Of a DNA stretch of 64,000 nucleotides, positions 1 through 7,148 are shown piece after piece. The notes beneath the pieces were generated by a model that saw only the letters and a list, made by a program, of their open reading frames with translations, did no database searches and was not told the origin of the DNA. The stretch lies in the NCBI GenBank assembly GCA_958296445.1, contig OY282565.1:2839570-2903569 (forward strand). The letters are read 5' to 3'. The stretch's first letter is position 1. Every line of letters starts with the position of its first letter. The DNA comes from an uncultured Dehalococcoidia bacterium. Lineage in GTDB: Bacteria; Chloroflexota; Dehalococcoidia; Lucifugimonadales; UBA3495. The translations under genes were made by a program, and so were the position numbers.

Positions 1-33
1 ACCGGCGGCGTCGCGGTGCTGGGGGTGGGGTAG
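1..33 (+). CDS. 3' end of an upstream gene (partial, unidentified)
   Basis: The first bases read in one open frame as TGGVAVLGVG followed by TAG, so this is the carboxy end of a gene that begins outside the window. The same ten residues, with 30 of 33 bases identical, end the chimeric fragment at 557-739, which shows that this gene's tail has been duplicated. Too little is visible to assign a function. Confidence 0.5.
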   Translation, partial: TGGVAVLGVG

Positions 34-70
34 CGGGGATGGCGGTTGGCGGCGGGAATGGCGGTTAGCG

Positions 71-304
71 GTGGGAACGCAACGGCTGCCGCAGGTGAAC
101 GGCGCGAGGGTTGTGCGGGCGTTGCGACGGGTTGGGTGGAGGGTTCAGCGAATACGCGGTTCTCACCACATAATGACCCATCCGCAGCGGCCGGGGCGTC
201 TAATACCAGTGCCGGTTCATAGCAGGCCAGTAAGGCCCGGAACCCTTTCCGATATTATAACCCTTGCGGGATTAAGCATTCGGGAATTCACCGATTTGTT
301 ATAG
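71..304 (+). CDS. hicA: HicA-type mRNA interferase toxin
   Basis: A 77-residue protein with GTG start that fits the HicA family: a small double-stranded-RNA-binding-fold toxin that cleaves mRNA and is neutralised by HicB. The N-terminal LPQVNG..VVRALRR..GW helix is typical, and the RGSHH motif (about residues 29-33) holds the expected catalytic His. The following HP.....R.IPVPVHS.P and GTL..I...AGLS stretches also match the family. It is followed after 8 bp by hicB, the usual toxin-first order. The pair sits between two copies of the same upstream gene tail, suggesting it was inserted there. Assignment is confident from family pattern; toxicity is inferred. Confidence 0.88.
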   Translation: MGTQRLPQVNGARVVRALRRVGWRVQRIRGSHHIMTHPQRPGRLIPVPVHSRPVRPGTLSDIITLAGLSIREFTDLL

Positions 305-312
305 GAGCAGAA

Positions 313-552
313 ATGAACAAAACCTACACAATCCTGCTGACACCGGGCGAACCCGGCGAGGGCGGCTACTACGTTCGAGTGCCTGCTTTGCCCGGTTGCA
401 TCACCGATGGCGACACTCTGGAGGAAGCAGTGGCTAACGCCAAAGAAGCCATCGAAGGGTTTGTCCTGAGTCTGCAAGACCGGGGCATTCCTGTGCCAGA
501 GGGAGACTCGGGGACGGACAGTCTCATCACCGCCGTAACGGTCGAGGTTTAA
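313..552 (+). CDS. hicB: HicB-type antitoxin
   Basis: A 79-residue protein of the HicB/UPF0150 family, the antitoxin that binds HicA and often represses its own operon. The diagnostic run is GGYYVRVPALPGC (from residue 17), then TDGDTLEEAVANAKEAI, typical of the partially degraded RNase H-like HicB fold. It starts at ATG 313 preceded by AGGAG. No C-terminal helix-turn-helix or ribbon-helix-helix domain is obvious after residue 60, so this is a short HicB. Its stop is 4 bp before the chimeric thiolase fragment at 557. Confidence 0.88.
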   Translation: MNKTYTILLTPGEPGEGGYYVRVPALPGCITDGDTLEEAVANAKEAIEGFVLSLQDRGIPVPEGDSGTDSLITAVTVEV

Positions 553-556
553 GCGA

Positions 557-739
557 ATGCCGTACAAGAACAGGGTTGCCGTGGTGGGCGCGGGGTTGAC
601 GAAGTTTATGCGCCGCGCTTTGGAGACGTCGCAGGAGCTGGCTTTTGAGGGGGCCAGCGGCAGCTTTCCGGGGTCAAGACCGGCTTGGCGCGGGATACCC
701 ACGGCCACTGGCGGCGTTGCGGTGCTGGGGGTGGGGTAA
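557..739 (+). pseudogene. Chimeric fragment: thiolase 5' end fused to the tail of the upstream gene
   Basis: The first 33 codons (557-655) are nearly identical at DNA level to the start of the full thiolase-like gene at 2111 (MPYKNRVAVVGAGLTKF...), with one Lys to Gln change at codon 26. After the shared FEGAS the frame switches to unrelated sequence and ends TGGVAVLGVG, the same tail as the gene that ends at position 33. It is therefore a junction product of duplication rather than a working enzyme: it lacks nearly all of the thiolase fold. It separates the hicAB cargo from the membrane protein/methyltransferase cargo. Confidence 0.8.
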
Positions 740-748
740 CTAAGTCTG

Positions 749-1342
749 ATGTGGGAAGCGATTGCGACAATCTGGGGAGTGACTGTGACAATCTGGGCAC
801 AGATTGCGACAGGCATTGTGGCGAACCTGATTACAGGAGTATTATTTAAACTGCGGGTCATAAAAGTCAATCGGACGAGGAGAGGGTATCAGGAAATCAG
901 AATCCGGGGCGCCAATCAGCTCAAGATTAACCAGTATCTGAAAGACTTGTTTTCGAGGGCATCATCTATTGACGTAGTGAGCAACCGATTGAGCTGGATA
1001 CAGAGCGATCCTACTATGGCGGATTTCATCCTGGAGTTGGCGCAGGAAGGCAAGCAGTTTCGGTTTCATTTGCCTGCCGATAATGATGTAGCGAGAAAAA
1101 TCAGAGCAGAACGACAGAATGTCCGGGTATTCATTTCGCCGATTCCTGATTTTTTGGGAGAACACCCGCGGTTTACCCTTACTGATAAGAATATGCCGGG
1201 TTCGGGATATTTGGCAGTGGGATACTCTGATAACAAGGATTGGTTAATTACAGAATTCAACGCCCGTGACCATACGCAAACTCTGGCGATTGCCAGAGGT
1301 TACGTTGAGTCCCTTGAGCTAACCGGCGAGGAGGCAATATAA
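749..1342 (+). CDS. Membrane-anchored protein of unknown function
   Basis: Not recognised. A 197-residue protein with one hydrophobic N-terminal segment (about residues 4-32), then a soluble alpha/beta-looking domain: IDVVSNRL.., FRFHLPADNDVA.KI, VRVFISPIPDF, then RFTLTDK and YLAVGYSDN. That order faintly recalls phospholipase-D-like folds, but no HxK motif is present, so this is only a structural guess. Base composition is clearly lower in GC than the flanking genes and matches the methyltransferase that follows. Its TAA overlaps the next ATG by one base (TAATG), so the two are probably translationally coupled and arrived together. Confidence 0.6.
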   Translation: MWEAIATIWGVTVTIWAQIATGIVANLITGVLFKLRVIKVNRTRRGYQEIRIRGANQLKINQYLKDLFSRASSIDVVSNRLSWIQSDPTMADFILELAQEGKQFRFHLPADNDVARKIRAERQNVRVFISPIPDFLGEHPRFTLTDKNMPGSGYLAVGYSDNKDWLITEFNARDHTQTLAIARGYVESLELTGEEAI

Positions 1343-2094
1343 TGGTAAATCCTAGATTTCCTGACACAGTTGCGGAATGGAACGAAAACGCCCTTTTAAG
1401 GCATCGGCAAATTATCTCTGGGAACGATTTGTCATACGAAAAAATCCTTGTGCCAACAATCTTTCAGTTAGTTGGAGACGCTTCTGGAAAGACAATTCTT
1501 GATGTTGGATGCGGAGATGGCGACTTGGCGGCCAGACTTGCAGACAATGCGAAGAAAGTTGTTGGAGTTGACCCCGCTGGGAAAATGATTGAAATTGCTC
1601 ATAGAGAATATGGGCACCGAAAAAATGTTGAATTTGTCAACAATACCATAGAAGCCTACTCAGAAAGCAAGTCGGCATCACTCTATGATGTTGCCATAGC
1701 TAATATGAGCTTAATGTCAGCCCCAAATCTTGACCGGGTGATTGAATCAATTGGATCTATCCTTAAAAGCGAAGCGATTTTCGCGGCAACGATTACACAT
1801 CCCTTTTTCTGGAATTTTTACAAACACTTGAAAGATCCTGAAGAATTTGACTACTCGCAGGAACATATCCAACGCACTCCATTTGTCATAAGTTTGTACG
1901 ATGAACCACTACCGTCCGAGACGACTGTTTTCCACAGACCATTGGGAACATATACGGAAATTTTTACCCGGCACGGGTTCAGGATAGAACAAATCCTCGA
2001 GCCTGTTCCGAATCCAGATGTTGAACGGTTGTATCCTGAACCTTGGCTATTTCCGAGGTTCCTGGCTTTCAAATGTACTGGACCAAAAAAATAA
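1342..2094 (+). CDS. Class I SAM-dependent methyltransferase
   Basis: A 250-residue methyltransferase of the Methyltransf_11/25 type. Motif I reads ILDVGCGDGDLAARLA (about residues 53-68), followed by the acidic strand VVGVDPAGKMIEIA, VEFVNNTIEAY and the YDVAIANMSLMS motif IV region, all in the family order. The C-terminal part (FHRPLGTYTEIFTRHGFRI) resembles small-molecule methyltransferases, but the acceptor cannot be told. A GAGGAG-type ribosome site lies in the end of the preceding gene, and the start overlaps its stop. AT-rich codons (AAA, ATT, GAA) contrast with the surrounding 65-70% GC genes, a sign of recent acquisition. Confidence 0.85.
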   Translation: MVNPRFPDTVAEWNENALLRHRQIISGNDLSYEKILVPTIFQLVGDASGKTILDVGCGDGDLAARLADNAKKVVGVDPAGKMIEIAHREYGHRKNVEFVNNTIEAYSESKSASLYDVAIANMSLMSAPNLDRVIESIGSILKSEAIFAATITHPFFWNFYKHLKDPEEFDYSQEHIQRTPFVISLYDEPLPSETTVFHRPLGTYTEIFTRHGFRIEQILEPVPNPDVERLYPEPWLFPRFLAFKCTGPKK

Positions 2095-2110
2095 GACGGG
2101 AAAAGAACTG

Positions 2111-3289
2111 ATGCCTTACAAGAACAGGGTTGCCGTGGTGGGCGCGGGGTTGACGAAGTTTATGCGCCGCGCTTTGGAGACGTCGAAGGAGCTGGCTTTT
2201 GAGGGGGCCAGCGCCGCGCTGGAAGACGCGGGGCTGACTATTGACGATATTGATTGCGTGGTGTCGGTTACTGCGCCGGAAGCCTTTGACGGCGTTCACA
2301 TGAACGGGGAGTACCTTGCCGACGGGGCGGGGGCCTGGGGCAAGCCTTATATGCGAACCTATGTCGGCGGCGGCTCGGGGGTGTTCGGGCTGGTGACCGG
2401 GTGGTATCACATCGCCAGCGGCCACTTTGATACTTGTCTGGTGGTGGCGGAGGAAAAAATGTCGCCCGCGCTGCCCCATCCGCAGGGCTGTTTCAACGCC
2501 ATCTATGACCAGTTCACCGAGCGGCCTTTGGGCGTCAATCTGTTGTGGATTTTTTCGCTGGAAATGAACCGCTATATGCAGACTTACGGCGTCCCGATGG
2601 AAACGTTTGCGCGGGTGGCGCAGAAGAACAAGCGCAACGGGCTGGATCATCCGTCGGCGCAGTCCGGGGTGGCCGCCGATTTGGACATTGAAGACATTAT
2701 GGCGTCGGAGATTATGGCCTGGCCGGTGCAGCGGCTGATGGTGTCGCCGGTGAGCGACGGCGGCGGCGCGATGGTGCTGGTCTCGGAACGCTTTGCCCGT
2801 CGGCTCAGCAAGCCGCCGGTGTGGATTGAGGGCGTGGGCTGGAATCTGGATACGTCCTATTGGACTAACCGCGATTTGTACTATCCTCGCTATGTGGAAA
2901 AGGCGGCGCGGATGGCCTACGAAATGGCGGGAATCAGCGATCCGCGCCGCGACATACATATCGCCGAGCCGTATGACCCCTTCGCCTACAAGGAGCTGCA
3001 TCATCTGGAGGGGCTGATGCTGGCCGACAAGGGGCAGGCGCCCAAGCTGCTGGAGCAGGGATTCTGGGACAGGGACACGGAAACCGGGATACCGGCCAGC
3101 CCGTCCGGGGGGCTGCTGGGGGTGGGCAACCCCATCGCCGCCGCCGGTATGATGAAGTGCGCCGAAATCTACTGGCAGTTGCAGGGTGAGGCCGGGCCGC
3201 GGCAGGTCAAGCGCGAGGTTCGCCGGGGGCTGGCCCAGGCTTGGGGCGACCTGATGCAGGTAGGCACTGTTGTGGTTATGGGGAAGTAG
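2111..3289 (+). CDS. Thiolase-like protein (SCP-x/Ltp2 type), probably not a classical thiolase
   Basis: A 392-residue thiolase-superfamily protein. ATG 2111 is chosen because the duplicated fragment at 557 starts at the same codon. Family landmarks are VGAGLTKF near the N-terminus, VVAEEKMSPALPHP, and the C-terminal SGGLLGVGNPIAAAG loop. Where classical thiolases have the nucleophilic Cys, the sequence reads YVGGGSGVFG, and the catalytic His of the C-terminal GHP loop is Asn (GNP). This resembles the Ltp2 group, which works as a retro-aldolase together with DUF35 proteins in steroid side-chain breakdown. Two DUF35 genes follow at 3411 and 5009, supporting an Ltp2-like complex by analogy. The substrate is unknown. 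Confidence 0.85.
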   Translation: MPYKNRVAVVGAGLTKFMRRALETSKELAFEGASAALEDAGLTIDDIDCVVSVTAPEAFDGVHMNGEYLADGAGAWGKPYMRTYVGGGSGVFGLVTGWYHIASGHFDTCLVVAEEKMSPALPHPQGCFNAIYDQFTERPLGVNLLWIFSLEMNRYMQTYGVPMETFARVAQKNKRNGLDHPSAQSGVAADLDIEDIMASEIMAWPVQRLMVSPVSDGGGAMVLVSERFARRLSKPPVWIEGVGWNLDTSYWTNRDLYYPRYVEKAARMAYEMAGISDPRRDIHIAEPYDPFAYKELHHLEGLMLADKGQAPKLLEQGFWDRDTETGIPASPSGGLLGVGNPIAAAGMMKCAEIYWQLQGEAGPRQVKREVRRGLAQAWGDLMQVGTVVVMGK

Positions 3290-3410
3290 GGTTTTTGTTT
3301 CTTGCCTCTCCGCGGGGCTGGCCGTAGCGACGGGGCTGGCTGGGAATGGTGGGGTTGTGGGTGGCGAGGGATGGGGTTCTTGAAAGAATTACGAAAGCAA
3401 GCAGGCGGAT

Positions 3411-3926
3411 ATGAAAGAGTTTCGTGGCACTTCGCTGACTGATCTCGCCTTGTCCGGCGGGGGGGTGCTGGTGACCAGTTGGGCGGTCAAGGCGGATTAT
3501 CATTGGGACGCCGGGGCGGCTATGAGCCGTTATCTGGACGGCTTTCGGGATGGGAAGATTTGGGGGGTGCGCTGCCCGGAGTGCCGCCGCACTATGGTTC
3601 CGCCCCGGGGGTTCTGCGAGCTGTGTTTTCGCCCCATTGACCAGTGGGTGGAGTTGCAGGATACCGGCAGGATAAACACTTTTTCCATTTCCTACGTCAA
3701 TTGGGACGCTTCGCGCCGCCGCACGCCGGAGATTCCGGCGGTTATTGAGATAGACGGGGCCAGTCCGGGTATGTCCATCCTGCACAAGATGGGGGAGGCG
3801 GGGGATACGCTGGAGGAGATTCAGGCGCGTCTGCGGCTGGGGACGCCGGTGCAGGCGGTCTGGAAGCCTCGGGAAAGCCGGGAGGGATCTATCACGGATA
3901 TTGAATACTTCCGGCCTATTGGGTAG
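3411..3926 (+). CDS. DUF35 protein: zinc ribbon plus OB fold, acyl-CoA binding
   Basis: A 171-residue protein of the DUF35/OB-fold acyl-CoA-associated family. A rubredoxin-like zinc ribbon is formed by Cys55, Cys58, Cys69 and Cys72 (CPEC...CELC), followed by an OB fold (residues about 78-165: VELQDTGRINTFSISYV..., IPAVIEIDG). Such proteins partner thiolase-like enzymes and channel acyl-CoA. It lies 121 bp after the thiolase-like gene, so an enzyme/DUF35 pair is likely. ATG 3411 is preceded by GGCGGAT; an in-frame later start is possible since the first 30 residues are not conserved-looking. Confidence 0.85.
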   Translation: MKEFRGTSLTDLALSGGGVLVTSWAVKADYHWDAGAAMSRYLDGFRDGKIWGVRCPECRRTMVPPRGFCELCFRPIDQWVELQDTGRINTFSISYVNWDASRRRTPEIPAVIEIDGASPGMSILHKMGEAGDTLEEIQARLRLGTPVQAVWKPRESREGSITDIEYFRPIG

Positions 3927-3947
3927 CTGGGCGGCGCCCGGTTTTGC

Positions 3948-4817
3948 TTGGGGGATTGCTTGCGCGTTAGGACTTTGAGTTGGGCGGAAATAGACTTGCT
4001 GGTGGACGGGCTGGCCGCCCGGTTGCCGTCCGGCAGTCGCTGCTGGGGCGTCCCCCGGGGCGGCAGCGTGGTGGCGGCGATGCTCCGCAGCAGGCACGGG
4101 GTCAGCATTACGGCGCATTGGGCTGAGGCTACTATCGCGGTGGACGACCTGATAGACAGCGGGCGCACGGCGCGGATGGTGCGGGATAAGTACCGGCTGG
4201 AGCTGGAGCCGCTTATCGTCAAGGATAATGCCGACTGGATAGTTTTTCCGTGGGAGGGCGCGGAGCTGGCGGAAGACGCGGAAAACACGGTGGTCAGGAT
4301 GCTCCAGCAAATCGGCGAAGACCCCAACCGGCCGGAGCTGGAGGATACGCCCCGGCGGGTGGTGGAGTGCTGGAACGGGCTGTTTTCCGGTTATCGGTAT
4401 ACGGTCAATGACGCCGCGCTGGAGCGGAGCTGGCTGCATCCCGAGGCGACGGTTAAGGACGGGGCAGTGGTCTGGCCGGGGATTTCTTTTGTGAGTTCCT
4501 GCGAAATGCATTTGTTGCCTTTCTTTGGCGTGGCCCGTATATCCTATTTGCCCCGGAATCCGGCGCAGGGAAAGGGCCTGCCGGTGGAGGTGGGCCGGCT
4601 GGTGGAGGGGTTCGCCAGTCGTTTGCAGACGCCGGAACGATTGGCGCAGCAGATATGCGATGCGCTGGAGGCGCACACAAGGGGCGCGGCGGTTCAACTG
4701 GAAGGAAGTTCGCTTTGCCCGATGGCGCTGGGGAAGCTGGATGGGCCGTCGGCGGTGGCGGCGTTGGCCCGTAGCGGGGAGTTCAGAAACGGCCACCGGA
4801 ACCGGGCCGGCCGGTGA
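3948..4817 (+). CDS. Phosphoribosyltransferase-like/GTP cyclohydrolase I-like fusion
   Basis: A 289-residue two-domain protein. Residues about 10-100 look like a type I phosphoribosyltransferase, with WGVPRGGS (33-40) and the PRPP loop VDDLIDSGRTA (65-75). Residues about 105-285 align with FolE: ENTVVRMLQQIGEDPNRPEL.DTP.RVVE, FVSSCEMHLLPF and RLVEGFASRLQTPERLAQQI. The zinc ligands Cys185, His188 and Cys257 are kept, but FolE's catalytic His of CEHH is Met (CEMH, residue 187) and the His of the HxC motif is Ser (SLC, residue 255). Normal GTP cyclohydrolase activity is therefore doubtful. The start is uncertain (TTG at 3948, only 21 bp after the previous stop). It sits between two DUF35 genes. 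Confidence 0.8.
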   Translation: MGDCLRVRTLSWAEIDLLVDGLAARLPSGSRCWGVPRGGSVVAAMLRSRHGVSITAHWAEATIAVDDLIDSGRTARMVRDKYRLELEPLIVKDNADWIVFPWEGAELAEDAENTVVRMLQQIGEDPNRPELEDTPRRVVECWNGLFSGYRYTVNDAALERSWLHPEATVKDGAVVWPGISFVSSCEMHLLPFFGVARISYLPRNPAQGKGLPVEVGRLVEGFASRLQTPERLAQQICDALEAHTRGAAVQLEGSSLCPMALGKLDGPSAVAALARSGEFRNGHRNRAGR

Positions 4818-5008
4818 GACCCTTCGCTGCGCTCAGGGTGACAAGGGGGCGGCGCAGAGTGACAATGGGGATTTCTGGGGCAGGAAAAGGCCGCTGGGGG
4901 CCGTGAGGGGCGGCTCAGGGTGACAAGGGGGATTTCGCAATTTTTCCGGCTTTTAACCGAATGGTAACAAAGGGGATGTAGTCTAAAAGGGGCGCGGGAG
5001 ACCGTTGG

Positions 5009-5479
5009 ATGCTGGACAAGATAGGGCAGACGCAAAATATGCGGCAGGTGGCGGGGACGATTCCGATTCACCACCGTTATACTCTGGGGGTGGCCGGGGA
5101 GCGGTTTTTCCGGGCCTTGCGGGACGAGGGGCGGCTGCTGGCCGCGCCGTGCGCCCGTTGCAAGGTGGCGCTGCTGCCGCCCAAAATGTACTGCGAGCGG
5201 TGTTTCCGGGAAACTAGCGAGGAATGGGTGGAGGTTAGCGGGCCGGGCCGGGTTCGTAGCTTTACCGTGCTGCGGTATGACTTGGACGGGCAGCCCCTGG
5301 ATGCGCCGCAGATAGTGGCCCTGCTGGAGTGGCCGGGAATCCGGGGCGGTCTGTTGCACCGGCTGGGCGAAATCGCGCCCGGCGCTGTGCGCACCGGGAT
5401 GGCGGCGGAACCCGTCTGGGCCAGACAGCGGACGGGCGCCCTTACCGACATATCCCACTTCCGCCCGTCATCCGATTAG
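5009..5479 (+). CDS. Second DUF35 zinc-ribbon/OB-fold protein
   Basis: A 156-residue paralogue of the protein at 3411. The zinc ribbon is Cys48, Cys51, Cys62 and Cys65 (CARCKV...CERC) with the usual LLPPK spacer, followed by the OB fold (WVEVSGPGRVRSFTVLRY). It probably also docks to a thiolase-like or hydratase enzyme and binds acyl-CoA. The 191 bp before it hold a fragment of the common CTTCGCT..CTCAGGGTGACA repeat (4821-4847) but no clear promoter. ATG 5009 lacks a strong ribosome site; TTG at 5006 would give the same protein plus one residue. Confidence 0.85.
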   Translation: MLDKIGQTQNMRQVAGTIPIHHRYTLGVAGERFFRALRDEGRLLAAPCARCKVALLPPKMYCERCFRETSEEWVEVSGPGRVRSFTVLRYDLDGQPLDAPQIVALLEWPGIRGGLLHRLGEIAPGAVRTGMAAEPVWARQRTGALTDISHFRPSSD

Positions 5480-5531
5480 CTCAAGACAAGCGGAATAAAC
5501 CGAAACGCCAACCCTTACGGATACGCGAATT

Positions 5532-6257
5532 ATGAGAGTTCCGATTGTGATTGCCCTGCTTCTGGCGCTACTGGCATTGATGGGGTGTGTGTTGCAAACG
5601 CCGGGTGGCGAGGAAACGCCCGCGCCGGGAACGGCGGAGCCGGCCACGCCCACGGCGGCCGCGGCCGGCGGCACGCCCCCGGCGGCGACTGTCACGCCGG
5701 CCCCTACGCCTACCATCGGCTCCGGCAGCGCCGGGACGTGGCAGTATTCCAGTCCGCCTGCGATGATACTGGACCCGGATTCCGACTACGTTGCCGACTT
5801 CCGCACCAACTACGGCAACTTCCGGGTGCGGCTGCTGTCGGTTCAGGCGCCGCTTACGGTCAACAACTTCGTCTTTCTGGCCCAGCAGGGCTTTTATGAC
5901 GGGCTGATTTTCCACCGGGTTATTGAGGACTTTATGATTCAGGGCGGCGACCCGACGGGCAGCGGCGCCGGGGGGCCGGGGTATCAGTTCCAGGACGAAA
6001 TCGTGCCGGGGCTGGTGTTTGACGCGCCCGGCAAGCTGGCGATGGCTAACGCCGGGCCCAACACCAACGGCAGCCAGTTTTTTATCACCACCGTGGCAAC
6101 GCCCCATCTGACCGGCGGGCATACCATTTTCGGGGAAGTCGCCGAGGGGCAAGCCGTGGTGGAGGCCATTTCCCAGGTATCCACCAACACCCGCGACGCC
6201 CCGCTAACCAGGGTGGTCATTGAGCGGATAGACATTACCCAATCGCCCCGCCAGTAG
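5532..6257 (+). CDS. Cyclophilin-type peptidyl-prolyl isomerase lipoprotein
   Basis: A 241-residue lipoprotein. A hydrophobic signal ends in the lipobox LMGC (Cys19), then a Thr/Pro/Ala/Gly linker to about residue 65, then a bacterial cyclophilin domain (about 85-238). Cyclophilin hallmarks are FRVRLLSVQAPLTVNNFVFLA, FHRVIEDFMIQGGDPTGSG, MANAGPNTNGSQFFIT and HTIFGEV. It would help fold exported proteins at the outer face of the cytoplasmic membrane. The linker style is the same as in the DctP lipoproteins further on, consistent with a monoderm-like envelope. Start ATG 5532 is the natural signal-peptide start. Confidence 0.92.
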   Translation: MRVPIVIALLLALLALMGCVLQTPGGEETPAPGTAEPATPTAAAAGGTPPAATVTPAPTPTIGSGSAGTWQYSSPPAMILDPDSDYVADFRTNYGNFRVRLLSVQAPLTVNNFVFLAQQGFYDGLIFHRVIEDFMIQGGDPTGSGAGGPGYQFQDEIVPGLVFDAPGKLAMANAGPNTNGSQFFITTVATPHLTGGHTIFGEVAEGQAVVEAISQVSTNTRDAPLTRVVIERIDITQSPRQ

Positions 6258-6294
6258 GGGAATTTTTGAGTGTGCTGGTCAGGAGTGTCATTTC

Positions 6295-7119
6295 GTGGCT
6301 TTCCAGAACATCATCTATGAACGCGCGGACGCCATCGCCTACCTAACGCTCAACCGGCCGGAGAAGCTGAACGCGCTCAACTCCGGGCTGGTGGCGGATT
6401 TGCAGGATGCGCTGGCGGTGGTGGAGGCGGACCCGGAGGTTCGGGTTGCCATAATCACCGGCGCCGGGCGGGCGTTTTCCGCCGGGTTTGACATTAACCC
6501 GGAACCCGGCTCTCCCGGCCCCCACGACGGCTCTCCCGAACAGTGGCGCGGTCACTTGCAGGAACTGATAGACACTTTTATGAAGGTGTGGAACCTGCCC
6601 AAGCCGGTGATTGCCGCGGTCAACGGCTACGCTCTGGGCGGGGCCTGCGAGCTGGTGCAGGTGTGCGACGTGAAAATCGCTTCGGAGCGGGCGGTGCTGG
6701 GGGAACCGGAGATTCGCGCCGGTTTCGGGCCGCCGCTGCTGATTACGCCGTACAGCGTCAACTTGGCGCAGGCCAAGGAACTGCTGCTTACCGGCGACAC
6801 GGTGGACGCTTGGGAAGCGGCCCGCATCGGCCTAGTCAACCGGGTGGTGGCGCACGACCAGTTGATGGGCGAATGCGAGCGGGTGGCCCGCAAGATTTGT
6901 CTGATGTCCCAGCTCGGCGTCAAAATGACCAAAGTGGCGGTCAACCGCGCTCTGGAGAATATGGGCTTTCTCAACGCGGTATCGCAGAACCTGGAGCTGA
7001 TGACGATTTTTGATACCAGCACCAGCCCGGAGCAGGAAGCGTTTAATGCCGTCGCCGCGGAACAAGGGCTGCGGGCGGCCCTGAACTGGAGGGACGCCCG
7101 CTTTAAGGAGCTGGAGTAG
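6295..7119 (+). CDS. Enoyl-CoA hydratase/isomerase family protein
   Basis: A 274-residue crotonase-fold enzyme, expected to hydrate or isomerise enoyl-CoA intermediates. The GTG start at 6295 is supported by AGGAG at 6281-6285. Oxyanion-hole segments AIITGAGRAFSAGFDI and NGYALGGACELVQVCD are present, and both acid positions of true hydratases are kept as Glu (ACEL and GEPEI). The next loop, normally GTIPGAGGTQRL, is AGFGPPLLITPYS, so substrate or reaction may differ from the housekeeping enzyme. It lies downstream of the thiolase-like/DUF35 genes and may act in the same acyl-CoA pathway. Confidence 0.9.
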   Translation: MAFQNIIYERADAIAYLTLNRPEKLNALNSGLVADLQDALAVVEADPEVRVAIITGAGRAFSAGFDINPEPGSPGPHDGSPEQWRGHLQELIDTFMKVWNLPKPVIAAVNGYALGGACELVQVCDVKIASERAVLGEPEIRAGFGPPLLITPYSVNLAQAKELLLTGDTVDAWEAARIGLVNRVVAHDQLMGECERVARKICLMSQLGVKMTKVAVNRALENMGFLNAVSQNLELMTIFDTSTSPEQEAFNAVAAEQGLRAALNWRDARFKELE

Positions 7120-7148
7120 GGGCGGGGGGGCTGCGGCCCCTTGAACCG

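Noticed and set aside
3276..4796. Long minus-strand reading frame of 506 codons
   Set aside because: It is antisense to the well-supported DUF35 and FolE-like genes and its translation is Arg/Pro/His-rich without any domain pattern.
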